Part shown: one piece after another, positions 47,953-56,660 of the stretch
Position numbering within the stretch: the first letter of the stretch is position 1
Layout: every line of letters starts with the position of its first letter
Assembly (NCBI GenBank): GCA_039819165.1
Contig: JBCBSM010000002.1
Coordinates: 233,832-297,831, forward strand
Reading direction: 5' to 3'
Length of the DNA stretch: 64,000 bases
From: Planctomycetota bacterium
Lineage (GTDB): Bacteria; Planctomycetota; Phycisphaerae; Phycisphaerales; UBA1924
The notes under the pieces: model-generated
Told to the model about the DNA's origin: nothing
The model's database searches: none
The model's input: the letters and a program-made list of their open reading frames with translations, nothing else
Translations under genes and position numbers: made by a program

Positions 47953-48930
47953 ATGTCGACTTTCCGGACCTTCCTCGCGGTGGCGTGGACGCTGGCATGC
48001 GGCGCGCACGCCCAGGATGCGAGCCATGGCCAGGCTCCGACGCAGGCATCCCAGACCGACGCGACCCAGATCTCCGTGCTGCAGCCCGGGCAGGATCCGC
48101 AGCCCGTGCGCTACCGCTTCGAGCAGGGCGCGACGGCGCACCTGCGGATCGTCCTGGAGGTCGAGTCGCACGTGGACATGGGCTTCGATCAGGCGGGCGG
48201 GCCGCACCCCACGCTCGAGTACATCCTGGCCATCGAGCCCGTCGCGGTCTCCGAAGATGGTGCCGACATCCGCGCCACGATCGCCTACGCGGGCGTGCGC
48301 GACCGAAAGGGCGTGGAGCCCGCGCTGCGGAACGCCATGGGCGAGCAGCTGGCCGCCTTCCGCGGCGCGGCGCTCGCGTTCGCCATGAGCACGACGGGGC
48401 AGATCACCGACGCTCGGATGGAGGGCTGGGGATCGAGCCCCCAGCAGCTGCCCGGCCTCGAAGTCCAGCTGGCCGAGGCGTTGCAGGCGGCCTTCCCCAT
48501 GCTGCCGGCCGATCCGATCGGCGCCGGCGGCGCGTGGACCGTCGTCCAGCCCCGTGGCGCCAAGGGCATCGCCATGCAGAGCGACACCCATCACCGGCTG
48601 GTGAGCACCCTCGACGATGGCCGGCTCCAGATCGAGTCCGCGATCGAGTTCTCCGCCGAGCCGCAAGAACTCGACATCGACGGCATGCCTCCGGGTGCAC
48701 GAGCGTCGCTCGATTCGGTGTCGGGCGCCGGTGCCGGGCAGACGTTCGTCGCGCTGGGCAGCCTCGCGGCCGAGGCAACGATGACGCAGAGCACCACGAT
48801 CTCGATCAAGATCCTCGACGGCGGGCAACAGATGGACATGGGCCAGATGATGCTGGTCAAGACCATCGTGCAGCCCATCGATGAGGACCAGATCCCGCGT
48901 GCGTCGGCCGCCACCGCCCGCGTCCGCTAG
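47953..48930 (+). CDS. Secreted protein of unknown function
   Basis: 325 aa. Signal peptide STFRTFLAVAWTLACGAHA. The mature protein begins with a Gln/Thr-rich stretch and then beta-rich sequence: VRYRFEQGATAHLRIVLEVESHVDM, LEYILAIEPVAVSEDGADIRATIAY, GAGGAWTVVQPRGAKGIAM, and TISIKILDGGQQMDMGQMMLVKT. The layout resembles secreted DUF6263-type proteins of planctomycetes, but I am not sure. It lies 35 nt after flotillin and may be in that operon. Confidence 0.6.
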   Translation: MSTFRTFLAVAWTLACGAHAQDASHGQAPTQASQTDATQISVLQPGQDPQPVRYRFEQGATAHLRIVLEVESHVDMGFDQAGGPHPTLEYILAIEPVAVSEDGADIRATIAYAGVRDRKGVEPALRNAMGEQLAAFRGAALAFAMSTTGQITDARMEGWGSSPQQLPGLEVQLAEALQAAFPMLPADPIGAGGAWTVVQPRGAKGIAMQSDTHHRLVSTLDDGRLQIESAIEFSAEPQELDIDGMPPGARASLDSVSGAGAGQTFVALGSLAAEATMTQSTTISIKILDGGQQMDMGQMMLVKTIVQPIDEDQIPRASAATARVR

Positions 48931-48999
48931 AGGAGGGCGGCCACCGGCCGATTTCGGGCTGCTCTCGCCCCGCCGCCTACCCCGCTGTCGCAAGCCCGC

Positions 49000-49005
49000 A
49001 ATAAT
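49000..49005 (+). promoter_or_regulatory. Putative -10 box of tRNA-Cys
   Basis: AATAAT 33 nt before the mature 5' end of the tRNA, in an otherwise GC-rich gap. Confidence 0.3.
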
Positions 49006-49038
49006 CCCTACCCGGCGGATGACGCGCCGGGCAGCCCC

Positions 49039-49123
49039 GGGCGTGTGCCAGAGTGGACTAATGGGGCGGATTGCAAATCCGTTTGGCGAAAGCCAATCGT
49101 GGGTTCGAATCCCACCGCGCCCT
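49039..49123 (+). tRNA. tRNA-Cys (GCA) with a long, class-II type variable arm
   Basis: 85 nt. Acceptor GGGCGTG/CGCGCCC, D stem CCA/TGG, anticodon stem GCGGA/TCCGT with loop TTGCAAA (anticodon GCA at 49073-49075), variable region TTGGC-GAAA-GCCAA-TC (49083-49098), T arm GTGGG-TTCGAAT-CCCAC. The discriminator is T (U73), the main identity base for cysteinyl-tRNA synthetase, so Cys identity is likely. CCA is not encoded. Ordinary tRNA-Cys has a 4-5 nt variable loop; this one has 16 nt with a perfect 5-bp stem and GNRA-type loop, like tRNA-Ser or -Leu. Confidence 0.9.
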
Positions 49124-49147
49124 CTCCGATCGCCCTTGCGGCTCCCG

Positions 49148-49579
49148 CTACTCGGGGTGCCGCACCTCGATCTCGTAGACCGTCGACGCCCAGGCGACGC
49201 ACGCACGTGCGGCGCCATCCCCGTCGAGCGAGACAACATGGCCCTCGCCGAGCAACGGCGGCTGGTCGACGTGCCGCGACCACAGGAAACCGCCGTCGTC
49301 GTCGACGGCACGGAAGGCGAAGGTAAAACCCGGCGTCGACCAGTCGACGAACTCCCACGCGGGATCCTCGTCGAGCTTCGTCTCTCGGACGAGCGACGTC
49401 GGGTTCGGCCGCAGCGACCGGCGATCGACGCCGGGCGGCCACCGGTCAAACACGACGTGGGCGGTCTGCCGGAGCGACTCGGCGAGGTACGCAGCTCCCT
49501 GCGATCCGATCGCCAGCACGCCTCCCTCGTCCGTCGCCCGCAGCCGGTGAATCGCGACGAGGTCGGGTTGGGGCGTCAT
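49148..49579 (-). CDS. Uncharacterised protein, 143 aa
   Basis: ATG 49579 is taken because it gives TPQPDLVAIHRLRATDEGGVLAIG; the frame stays open ~129 nt further upstream without a convincing start. Sequence alternates short strands (FDRWPPGVDRRSLRPNPTSLVRE, PGFTFAFRAVDDDGGFLWSRHVDQPP, VYEIEVRH). No signal peptide, helices or known motif. It is convergent with the tRNA-Cys gene, 24 nt away. Unknown. Confidence 0.5.
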   Translation of the reverse strand: MTPQPDLVAIHRLRATDEGGVLAIGSQGAAYLAESLRQTAHVVFDRWPPGVDRRSLRPNPTSLVRETKLDEDPAWEFVDWSTPGFTFAFRAVDDDGGFLWSRHVDQPPLLGEGHVVSLDGDGAARACVAWASTVYEIEVRHPE

Positions 49580-49772
49580 CCGTCGCGTGATGCGGAGGCG
49601 AGCGCGTAGCGCGCTCGCGGCATGGGATGCGATGCGTCTGCGGTCGCGGAGGCCGCGGCACCACCGCTGCCCGCGATGCTCACGATGGGCACCAGCACCA
49701 CCGAACACACAAGCAAGAAGATACTGGTCCGCACCGTCGCGGGATCCAGCGGCAGCCGGACCGGCCGCACCG

Positions 49773-50255
49773 CTACCAGTCGCACCCCTTGCGGTACCAC
49801 CGGTGATAGTGCCGCGTGTGCCGGTGCGACTCCTTCTCGATGATGATCGTCCGGGTCACGGGCTTCTCGATGATCACGGTCTCGCGGACCGGCTCCTCGA
49901 TAACCACCGTCTCCCGCACCGGCCGCTCGACCACCACCGTCTTGGTCCGGGGCGGCGAGACGATCACGGTGTCGTGGTGCCGCGAGGTCGAGTAGCCGCG
50001 GCGATCGGCGCGGCGGTTCTGGTCGCCGATCGTCGCACCAGCGCCCGCGCCGATCAGAGCGCCCGCGGCGGCGCCCTTGCCGGCATCGCCCGTGAGCGAG
50101 CCGAGGCCGAAGCCGATCAGGCTGCCCAGCGCCGCGCCGCTGAAGGCCCCCTCGGGGCCGTTGCTGCAGCCCGAGGAGACGGCGAGCGGCACGCACACGA
50201 GGGCGGCCAGGGTCGCCTTTATCGAGAATCGCCTTGCGTTTATAAGCGTCGCCAT
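49773..50255 (-). CDS. Glycine-zipper outer-membrane-type lipoprotein
   Basis: 160 aa from ATG 50255; the ATG at 50261 is only 1-3 nt from GGGAG, so the second is preferred. Signal peptide ends VPLAVSSGC, possible lipidation Cys. The glycine-zipper segment is SGAALGSLIGFGLGSLTGDAGKG AAAGALIGAGAGATIG (written in two parts), typical of proteins that thread the outer membrane. After it come repeated VERPVRETVVIEE, EEPVRETVIIE and EKPVTRTIII units, then a His-rich end. The repeats may be a periplasmic beta stalk. No partner is adjacent. Confidence 0.75.
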   Translation of the reverse strand: MATLINARRFSIKATLAALVCVPLAVSSGCSNGPEGAFSGAALGSLIGFGLGSLTGDAGKGAAAGALIGAGAGATIGDQNRRADRRGYSTSRHHDTVIVSPPRTKTVVVERPVRETVVIEEPVRETVIIEKPVTRTIIIEKESHRHTRHYHRWYRKGCDW

Positions 50256-50300
50256 GTGCATGCTCCCTGGGATGTCTTGGGATCGGCTGTCCGGCACAGC

Positions 50301-50314
50301 TTAGCTGACGCTAA
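50301..50314. promoter_or_regulatory. Inverted repeat TTAGC-TGAC-GCTAA upstream of the glycine-zipper gene
   Basis: Perfect 5-bp arms, 4-nt spacer, in an AT-rich patch. A TTGCAA at 50321-50326 (minus-strand -35) and TAAGCT (-10, plus 50298-50303) could be its promoter with a 17-bp spacer that contains this repeat, so it may be an operator. Both elements are weak. Confidence 0.3.
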
Positions 50315-50377
50315 CTAGCTTTGCAAGACTTTTTTACGGCCTTCCGATCGGGTTTCCGGTCTCGCCGAGCCGCCCGT

Positions 50378-50395
50378 GGGCCCTCTGGAGGGCCC
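50378..50395. repeat. Perfect palindrome GGGCCCTC-TG-GAGGGCCC
   Basis: 18 nt, 8-bp arms, 2-nt spacer, between the glycine-zipper gene and tRNA-Lys. No T tract, so not a normal terminator. Could be a protein-binding site. Confidence 0.35.
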
Positions 50396-50473
50396 TAGAG
50401 GCCACCGAGGGGCAGCAGGGCGGGTTCAGGGGACGCTCGTTCCGGCGGCTGGCCGGGGCCACGATCCGGCGGA

Positions 50474-50479
50474 TACAAT
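50474..50479 (+). promoter_or_regulatory. -10 box of tRNA-Lys
   Basis: TACAAT, 5 of 6 to consensus, 9 nt before the mature tRNA start, about right for a start near 50486. No clear -35. Confidence 0.45.
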
Positions 50480-50488
50480 GACAACGAC

Positions 50489-50561
<73 letters not shown>

Positions 50562-50879
50562 TTCGCCATGGTCGGCGGCGTGGCGACCACGCCTGCCCAC
50601 GAGAGCCTCGCGCTCCGCGAGCACCTCGGCCGCCATCGTCTTGCTCACTCGCTCGGACCGCACCCGACGCGTTGGGCTCGCGGGCCAAAGCGACCCCCAG
50701 ATCGGGTGATGCCGGCTCGCGATCTCGGCGTCGTCGAAGCCACATTCTGCTCTTTCTTCGTTGCTTCTGGTTCTTTCCGCGGCTGCTCCGGCCTCGTCCG
50801 TGGCATGCTGTGCGGCGTCCATGCACTTGCCGTGGACGCGCAGCGCTCTGGACCCGCGAAACCACGAGGGCACGACGAG
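50562..50879. other. 318-nt gap between tRNA-Lys and the lipoprotein gene
   Basis: I see no gene here. The plus frame of the lipoprotein gene is open throughout, but its upstream translation is Arg/His/Pro-rich and unlike a protein. A pyrimidine-rich patch lies at about 50743-50779. No terminator or promoter stands out. Confidence 0.4.
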
Positions 50880-51743
50880 ATGAGCGGACGATCGACGATG
50901 GTGCGTGCCGGCTTGATCATCTGCGTCCCGGCCATAGCCGGATGCGCCGCGATCCAGTCGGCGACCGAGGCCGTGGTCTCGGCTGCCGGCGATGCGATGG
51001 GCGCCATGCACTCGGCGTTGAGCGGCTCTTCGAGCAGCGGGGCGGACGAAGAGACCATCGCGCTCGCCGGCAACGTCGAGAAGCGCGAGGTGGACATCTC
51101 CCCGGCGGCACACGAGCGAGCGGGGCTCGAGCCGCTGCACGTGTACATCGAGTCCGCCGAGGAGCAGGTGCAGGTGAGCATCGGACGCTTGTCGGGCTCG
51201 GCCGACGAGGCCCTCCGCAACGCTCTTGCCGAGGCGGTGCTCGCGGTCGTCGTGGGCCAGTCGTTCGGGGATCGGATGGACAGCTATCGGCCCGTGGTCG
51301 TCGTCGATGATCCGGGCGGTGCCGAGCGATGCGATGCCTATGCACGCGTCGCGGTCACCAGCCTGAGTTTCCAGGAATCCAGCGAGAGCCGCCAAGGCCA
51401 GGGGTCTTCTGGCGCCCATGGCGGCTCGGCGAGCAGCGAGGTCGACGTGGAGCAGCTCGCGGTAGAGGTCCGTGTACGATTCTATGAACACGGCACCGAC
51501 CGGCTCATCGCGACGGGATACGGCCGGGCCGTGCGGGAATCACAGACCGGGCGCAGCGATGCGAGCGGTCGCGGCGGAAGCCACGCCGGCAGCGGCAGCC
51601 AGAGCACCGCGCGCAGCAGCATCCTCAGCGGGCCGAACGCGATGGACCTCTCCGGGAGGGCCGCGTCGGCCGCCATCATCGACGCGCTCGAGGACCTGGA
51701 CGCCCGCTTCTGGCCGGTCGACGACCAGACCGCCGCGGGGTAG
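50880..51743 (+). CDS. Putative lipoprotein of unknown function
   Basis: 287 aa from ATG 50880 (GAGGG upstream at ~10 nt); ATG 50898 is an alternative. Signal with lipobox: VRAGLIICVPAIAGCAAIQSA, Cys near residue 20. The mature part has VEKREVDISPAAHERAGLEPLHVYIE, then SIGRLSGSADEALRNALAEAVLAVVV. A Gly/Ser-rich loop precedes the C-terminal helical segment AASAAIIDALEDLDARFWP. No family identified. It may be an outer-membrane or periplasmic assembly protein; the N-terminal region looks soluble. Confidence 0.6.
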   Translation: MSGRSTMVRAGLIICVPAIAGCAAIQSATEAVVSAAGDAMGAMHSALSGSSSSGADEETIALAGNVEKREVDISPAAHERAGLEPLHVYIESAEEQVQVSIGRLSGSADEALRNALAEAVLAVVVGQSFGDRMDSYRPVVVVDDPGGAERCDAYARVAVTSLSFQESSESRQGQGSSGAHGGSASSEVDVEQLAVEVRVRFYEHGTDRLIATGYGRAVRESQTGRSDASGRGGSHAGSGSQSTARSSILSGPNAMDLSGRAASAAIIDALEDLDARFWPVDDQTAAG

Positions 51744-51841
51744 GTGTCCATCCCGTCCGGCGCGGCCCGCCGGCGGCGGGATCCGGGCCGGATTCGGGGC
51801 GACAAAACCCGCGAAGGCTCGGCCCCGGCGGCCGTGCCATC

Positions 51842-51847
51842 TATGAT
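51842..51847 (+). promoter_or_regulatory. -10 box of the pyrophosphatase gene
   Basis: TATGAT, 5 of 6, 35 nt before ATG 51883; GGAGGGG follows at the proper place. Confidence 0.45.
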
Positions 51848-51882
51848 CGGCCCTTTCTCTGAGCCTTGTGGAGGGGCCGCCG

Positions 51883-54732
51883 ATGCCAGTGGATTCGTTC
51901 GCACCCGTCACGCTCGCCTCCATCGGCGACATCCCCCCGCCCTACTACGTGGCGCCGGTCGCGGGCGTGGCCGCCCTGGTGACCGCGGCCTACCTGCGTT
52001 CGAGCGTCATGTCGCGGTCGGAGGGCGAGGGCGACACGGTCCGGATCGCCCAGGCCGTCCGCGAGGGGGCGATGGCCTACCTCAAGAGCCAGTACAAGGT
52101 GGTCGGGCTGGTCTTCGTGGCCCTGGTGCTCGTGCTGGCCTTGATGGTCTACGCCGAGCTCGAGCCCGTCTGGGCGATGGTCGGCGTGCCCATCGCCGGC
52201 TTCCTGAGCGGCCTGGCGGGCTGGTTCGGCATGCGGATGGCCACCAACGCCAGCGCCCGCACCGCGACGGCGTGCAAGACGAGCCTCAACGGTGGCCTCA
52301 CCGTCGCCTTCCGCTCGGGCGCGGTGATGGGCCTGACGTGCGTTGGGCTGGCCATCCTCGACCTGAGCTTCTGGTACTTCTTCTTCATCGGCTTCGGCGA
52401 CCAGCTGGGCATGTTCAGCCTGGGCGAGGACGACAACCGCGAGAGCCTGCTGACCGCGATGGTCACGGTGCTGATCTCCTTCAAGATGGGCGCCTCGCTG
52501 CAGGCGCTCTTCGCCCGCGTGGGCGGCGGCATCTTCACCAAGGCCGCCGACGTGGGCGCCGACCTCGTCGGCAAGGTCGAGGCCGGCATCCCCGAGGACG
52601 ACGCCCGCAACCCGGCGACCATCGCCGACAACGTGGGCGACAACGTCGGCGACGTCGCGGGCATGGGCGCCGACCTGTACGAGAGCTACTACTCGAGCAT
52701 CATCGCCGCCATCGCCCTGGGCGTGTCGGCGGCGTTCAGCGTCACGCTGCTGCGAGGCGAGCCGGGCGGCTTCGACCTGGCGATGAAGGTCGGCACGCTG
52801 CCCATCGCGCTCGCCGGCGTCGGCATCCTGGCATCGATCATCGGCGTCTTCGCCGTCCGCACCAAGGAGGACGCGGGCTTCAAGGAGCTGCTCAAGAGCC
52901 TGCACACGGGCGTGTGGCTCGCGTCGGCCATCCTCGTCCTGGCCGCCTTCGCGGTGCCCTACCTGCTGGTCGGCCGCGACCCCGAGGACGGCAACACCCT
53001 CGGCGTGGCGTGGTGGCAGTTCGGCCTGTCGATCTGTTCGGGCCTGATCAGCGGCCTGGTCATCGCCTGGTGGACCGAGTACTGCACGAGCTACGAGCAC
53101 CCGCCCACGAGGCGGATCGCGCGGCAGGCCATCACCGGACCCGCCACCGTCATCATCTCGGGCATCGCCGAGGGCATGAAGAGCACCTGGCTGTGCATCG
53201 GCGCCGTGGTCGTGGCCATCCTGCTGGCCTTCGGCTTCAGCGGCGGCAACGAGAACCTGCTGATGGGCCTCTACGGCGTGGGCATCGCCGCCGTCGGCAT
53301 GCTGGCGACGCTCGGCATCACGCTGGCGACCGACGCCTACGGCCCGATCGCCGACAATGCCGGCGGCAACGCCGAGATGAGCGGCCAGCCCCCCGAGGTC
53401 CGCGAGCGGACCGACCTGCTGGATTCCATCGGCAACACGACGGCGGCCACGGGCAAGGGCTTCGCCATCGGGTCGGCGGCGCTGACGGCGCTCGCGCTGC
53501 TGGCCGCCTACGTGCAGGTCGTCCAGTACCACGTCGACAAGCAGACGACCAAGTTCGCACGGGAGCAGGCCGCCCTGGTCGCCGACGCCGGGCCATCGGC
53601 GAGCGCGACGGCCGTGTACGAGGGCAACCGCCGCTTCGGGCTCTACTCCATCGATTACTACGAGGCCGACACCGAGACCGGCGAGGCCCGCGACTACACG
53701 GGCGGGGCGATCATCCTGGATACCTTCCAGTTCGACGACATCGCCGAGCGCGGCCACTTCGGCTCGGGCGGCTTCCTATCGACGATCGAGCGCGGGCAGG
53801 AGTTCGTCGTTCAATGGGACGGCGATCTCGAGACCGCCCGCGACCTGACGCTCATCGGCCGCACGAGCCACGGCGACCACTTCCACCGCGTCGAGATCCG
53901 CGCCGTCGCGACCGGGCAGATCACGATCTCGGACATCCTGACGTTCTACAACGTCTCGATGACCAGCCCCACGCTGCTGGGCGGGCTGTTCATCGGCGTG
54001 ATGCTCACGTTCCTTTTCTGCGCCTTGACGATGGACGCCGTCGGCCGCGCCGCCAACATCATGATGCAGGAGTGCCGCCGGCAGTTCGCCGAGATGCGGA
54101 CCATCCTGCGCGGCAAGGGCGCGAGCGAGGAGGTCATCGACGACCCCGAGCAGTGGCCCACCGAGATGGAGGGGCCCGCCGGCACGTTCCCCGATTACGC
54201 CAAGTGCGTGACCATCGCCACCAATGGCGCCCTCAAGGAGATGGTGCTGCCCAGCCTGCTCGCCATCCTCGTGCCCGTGGGCACGGGCCTGGTGCTGGGC
54301 GTGAGCGGCGTGATGGGGCTGCTGGCCGGCGGCCTGATCACCGGCTTCGCCGTCGCCGTCTTCATGGCCAACGCCGGCGGCGCGTGGGACAACGCCAAGA
54401 AGCTCCTGGAGAGCTACGGCCGCATCACCGCAACGCAGGCCATCAACGATGCATCGGCCCGCGAGAAGATCCCCGCCGAGATCCGAGGCGACCTGATGAA
54501 GCGGGCCGAAGAGATGGTCGAGGCCGGCCACGGCGAGGACTACATCTACGGCAAGGGCAGCGACGACCACAAGGCGACCGTCGTCGGCGACACCGTGGGC
54601 GATCCATTCAAGGACACCTCCGGTCCGTCGCTGAACATCCTCATCAAGCTGCTGTCGTCGGTGGCGGTCGTGTTCGCGGGCGTGGTCGTCAAGTTCGCGC
54701 CCGACATCGGCGCAGCGCTCGGCCTGAGCTAG
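51883..54732 (+). CDS. hppA: Membrane-bound proton/sodium-pumping pyrophosphatase, K+-dependent type, with loop insert
   Basis: Hydrolyses pyrophosphate and pumps H+ or Na+. 949 aa against the usual 660-770. Start ATG 51883 after GGAGGGG. The substrate/metal site has DVGADLVGKVEAGIPEDDARN and IADNVGDNVGDVAGMGADLYES (about 222-268). GNTTAATGKGFAIGSAALT has Ala rather than Lys at the key position, as in K+-dependent enzymes. A further metal site is GDTVGDPFKDTSGPSLNILIKL at the C-terminus. Residues ~545-685, between AAYVQVVQYHVDKQ and TSPTLLGGLFIG, form a ~140-residue beta-rich insert absent from standard enzymes. H+ or Na+ specificity cannot be read with certainty. Confidence 0.93.
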   Translation: MPVDSFAPVTLASIGDIPPPYYVAPVAGVAALVTAAYLRSSVMSRSEGEGDTVRIAQAVREGAMAYLKSQYKVVGLVFVALVLVLALMVYAELEPVWAMVGVPIAGFLSGLAGWFGMRMATNASARTATACKTSLNGGLTVAFRSGAVMGLTCVGLAILDLSFWYFFFIGFGDQLGMFSLGEDDNRESLLTAMVTVLISFKMGASLQALFARVGGGIFTKAADVGADLVGKVEAGIPEDDARNPATIADNVGDNVGDVAGMGADLYESYYSSIIAAIALGVSAAFSVTLLRGEPGGFDLAMKVGTLPIALAGVGILASIIGVFAVRTKEDAGFKELLKSLHTGVWLASAILVLAAFAVPYLLVGRDPEDGNTLGVAWWQFGLSICSGLISGLVIAWWTEYCTSYEHPPTRRIARQAITGPATVIISGIAEGMKSTWLCIGAVVVAILLAFGFSGGNENLLMGLYGVGIAAVGMLATLGITLATDAYGPIADNAGGNAEMSGQPPEVRERTDLLDSIGNTTAATGKGFAIGSAALTALALLAAYVQVVQYHVDKQTTKFAREQAALVADAGPSASATAVYEGNRRFGLYSIDYYEADTETGEARDYTGGAIILDTFQFDDIAERGHFGSGGFLSTIERGQEFVVQWDGDLETARDLTLIGRTSHGDHFHRVEIRAVATGQITISDILTFYNVSMTSPTLLGGLFIGVMLTFLFCALTMDAVGRAANIMMQECRRQFAEMRTILRGKGASEEVIDDPEQWPTEMEGPAGTFPDYAKCVTIATNGALKEMVLPSLLAILVPVGTGLVLGVSGVMGLLAGGLITGFAVAVFMANAGGAWDNAKKLLESYGRITATQAINDASAREKIPAEIRGDLMKRAEEMVEAGHGEDYIYGKGSDDHKATVVGDTVGDPFKDTSGPSLNILIKLLSSVAVVFAGVVVKFAPDIGAALGLS

Positions 54733-54740
54733 AACGTCTT

Positions 54741-54817
54741 TGAGCGCTCCGTAGCGACCATCTGGCCGCACACTCGCTGTGGTACGGCCGCGCCGGAGTA
54801 CACCCGGCGGCCCTAGG
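54741..54817. repeat. Dispersed repeat, copy A (downstream of hppA)
   Basis: About 77 nt, matching 57457-57534 through shared blocks TGAGCGC/GGAGCGC, CCGTAGC, GGCCGC, CACTCGC, GTACGGCCGCGCCGGAGT, CCGGCGG and CCTAGG. Inverted repeats inside it are less perfect than in copy B. Its end overlaps the birA stop codon. Confidence 0.6.
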
Positions 54818-55607
54818 GGCGCGGCGAGACCAGGTGCGCGTGCGCCGCGTCGATGCGGGCCCGCGCACCGTCTTCGCGCTCCAGCACCAATCGCCACTGC
54901 GCATCGATGTCCGCGACGAGTCCACGCACTGGCCGTCCGTCGACGAGGAACTCGCAGCGCTGGTGCAGCAGCGTGCCGTGCTCCCGCCAGGCGCGGCGGA
55001 GCGCGTCCTCGCCGAGCGCCAGGCTTGCCGCGATGCCCCGCAGCACGGCCGCGGCGGCATCGGGCCGCGTGGCATCGCCGCCGAGCTGGCGGAGCGAGAC
55101 CGCGACGCCGGCGAGGTCCGGCGGCCAGTCGCCGCCCGCGTGCCCGACGTTGACCCCGATACCGACGATCGCGACGCCGCCGGCGGCCTCGATCAGCACG
55201 CCGGCGAGCTTGCGGCCCGGCCCGGAATCGCGGCGCGGGCGCTCAACGACATCGTTGGGCCATCGCAGCCCGAGCGGCACGCCGGACACCAGCTCCTGGA
55301 GGCCGTTGCGGACGCCCAGCCCCACCGCGATGGACAGCCCGGCGGCCGTCCTCGGCGGCACGCACACGCTCATCGCGAGGCTTGCGTCGGGAGCGTCGTG
55401 CCACGCCCGCTGCTGGCGGCCGCGGCCGGCGATCTGCCGCTCGGCCACGACGACGAGCCCGGGCCGCCCGCACGCGAACGTCCGCGCCTCGTCCTGCGTC
55501 GACGCGACCTCGCCCGCGGCGTGCAGCCGATCGAAGGGGCCGTCGCCGGCGAGCAGGCCATCGACCGCGCGGGCCAGGCTCTCCCGCCACCGTGCGCTCG
55601 CGATCAC
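54813..55607 (-). CDS. birA: Biotin-[acetyl-CoA-carboxylase] ligase
   Basis: Attaches biotin to the carrier domain of acetyl-CoA carboxylase; 264 aa without an N-terminal DNA-binding domain. GTG 55607 overlaps the nadC stop as GTGA, so coupled. Motifs: STQDEARTF, the biotinyl-AMP loop QIAGRGRQQRAWHD, LRWPNDVVERPRR, and KLAGVLIEAAGG. The C-terminal SH3-like domain is present (LVDGRPVRGLVADIDAQWRLVLE). The stop lies at the end of repeat A. Confidence 0.93.
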   Translation of the reverse strand: MIASARWRESLARAVDGLLAGDGPFDRLHAAGEVASTQDEARTFACGRPGLVVVAERQIAGRGRQQRAWHDAPDASLAMSVCVPPRTAAGLSIAVGLGVRNGLQELVSGVPLGLRWPNDVVERPRRDSGPGRKLAGVLIEAAGGVAIVGIGVNVGHAGGDWPPDLAGVAVSLRQLGGDATRPDAAAAVLRGIAASLALGEDALRRAWREHGTLLHQRCEFLVDGRPVRGLVADIDAQWRLVLEREDGARARIDAAHAHLVSPRP

Positions 55608-56527
55608 CCCGCGACGTCCAGCCCCACGTCGAGCCAATCGGCGTGGTGGGTGATGGCCCCCACCGCGATCCGCTCGACGCCGGTCCGCGCAATCTCGGCG
55701 ACGGTCTCCAGGCTGACGCCGCCCGAGGCCTCGAGCTGGGGCTTCGCGGCGCTGGCGTCGCGACGCGAGACCGCGTCGCGCATCGCGGCGGCATCCATGT
55801 TGTCCAGCAGCACGATGTCCACCACGCCGGCATCGAGCGTGAGGACCTCGTCGAGCTGCTCGAGCGTGTCGACCTCGACCATGACGAAGGCCGGCGAGTG
55901 CCGCTCGCGGGCCACCCTCGCCGCGTCGGCCACGGCGGCGGCCAGGCCGCCCGCCGAGAGGCCGGCCAGGTGGTTGTCCTTGATGAGCGCCGCGTCGTGC
56001 AGCCCCAGGCGATGGCCGTGCCCCCCCCCGCAGCGGACGGCGTACTTCTCGAGCACCCGCATGCCGGGCGAGGTCTTTCGGGTATCAACAATTCGGGCGG
56101 CCGTGCCCTCGACCGCGCGCACATAGCGGGCGGTCTCGGTCGCGATGCCGCTCAGCCGCCCGATGACGTTCAGCAGCGTCCGCTCGGCCGCCAGGATCTC
56201 CCGCTTGGGCCCGAGCAGCGCCCCCAGCCGGGTGCCCGCCTCGATCGTGGTACCGTCGCTCATAACCTCGCGGAAGAGCGTGGCGGGCGCCAATTCGTCG
56301 AGCACGGCACCGACGACCTCGAGCCCCGCCACGACGCCCGGCTCGCGGGCCACCAGCCAGGCATCGCACCGCTCGTCGGCGTCGACCATGACCGAGGAGG
56401 TGATGTCGACGCCGTCGGGACCGAGATCCTCGTCGCGGCAGAGTTCCACCAGCCGGCGGACCAGCGCGGGCCGCACGATCTCCTGGTAGACCTCCTTCAT
56501 CGACGCATTCGCGGGCTTCTCGGCCAT
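55604..56527 (-). CDS. nadC: Nicotinate-nucleotide pyrophosphorylase (quinolinate phosphoribosyltransferase)
   Basis: NAD synthesis: converts quinolinate and PRPP to nicotinate mononucleotide. 307 aa from ATG 56527. Core motifs: EDLGPDGVDITS, RTLLNVIGRLSGIATETARYV, DTRKTSPGMRVLEKYAVRCGGGHGHRLGLHDAALIKDNHL, written here in parts: RVLEKYAVRCGG, then HRLGLHDAALIKDNHL. EVDTLEQLDEVL and LEASGGVSLETV follow. Transcribed with birA. Divergent from fabI with 133 nt between starts. Confidence 0.95.
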   Translation of the reverse strand: MAEKPANASMKEVYQEIVRPALVRRLVELCRDEDLGPDGVDITSSVMVDADERCDAWLVAREPGVVAGLEVVGAVLDELAPATLFREVMSDGTTIEAGTRLGALLGPKREILAAERTLLNVIGRLSGIATETARYVRAVEGTAARIVDTRKTSPGMRVLEKYAVRCGGGHGHRLGLHDAALIKDNHLAGLSAGGLAAAVADAARVARERHSPAFVMVEVDTLEQLDEVLTLDAGVVDIVLLDNMDAAAMRDAVSRRDASAAKPQLEASGGVSLETVAEIARTGVERIAVGAITHHADWLDVGLDVAG

Positions 56528-56574
56528 CGGCGATCGTACGGCGACGGAGCCGCGGGGATGGCCGACTCGGGGCG

Positions 56575-56580
56575 TACACT
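56575..56580 (+). promoter_or_regulatory. Putative -10 box of fabI
   Basis: TACACT, 4 of 6, 80 nt before the ATG. Same hexamer as at 20041. No strong -35. Confidence 0.3.
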
Positions 56581-56660
56581 CGCCCTTCGACGAGCGGCCG
56601 CGGCGTCGACCCGCGTCCCCCCCGCGACGCGTACCGCTCGCAGCGATTGATGGAGGTTCC

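Noticed and set aside
49576-50196. Arg-rich frame on the minus strand overlapping the glycine-zipper gene
   Set aside because: Wrong register for the clear signal peptide and zipper; reads as Arg/Gly noise.
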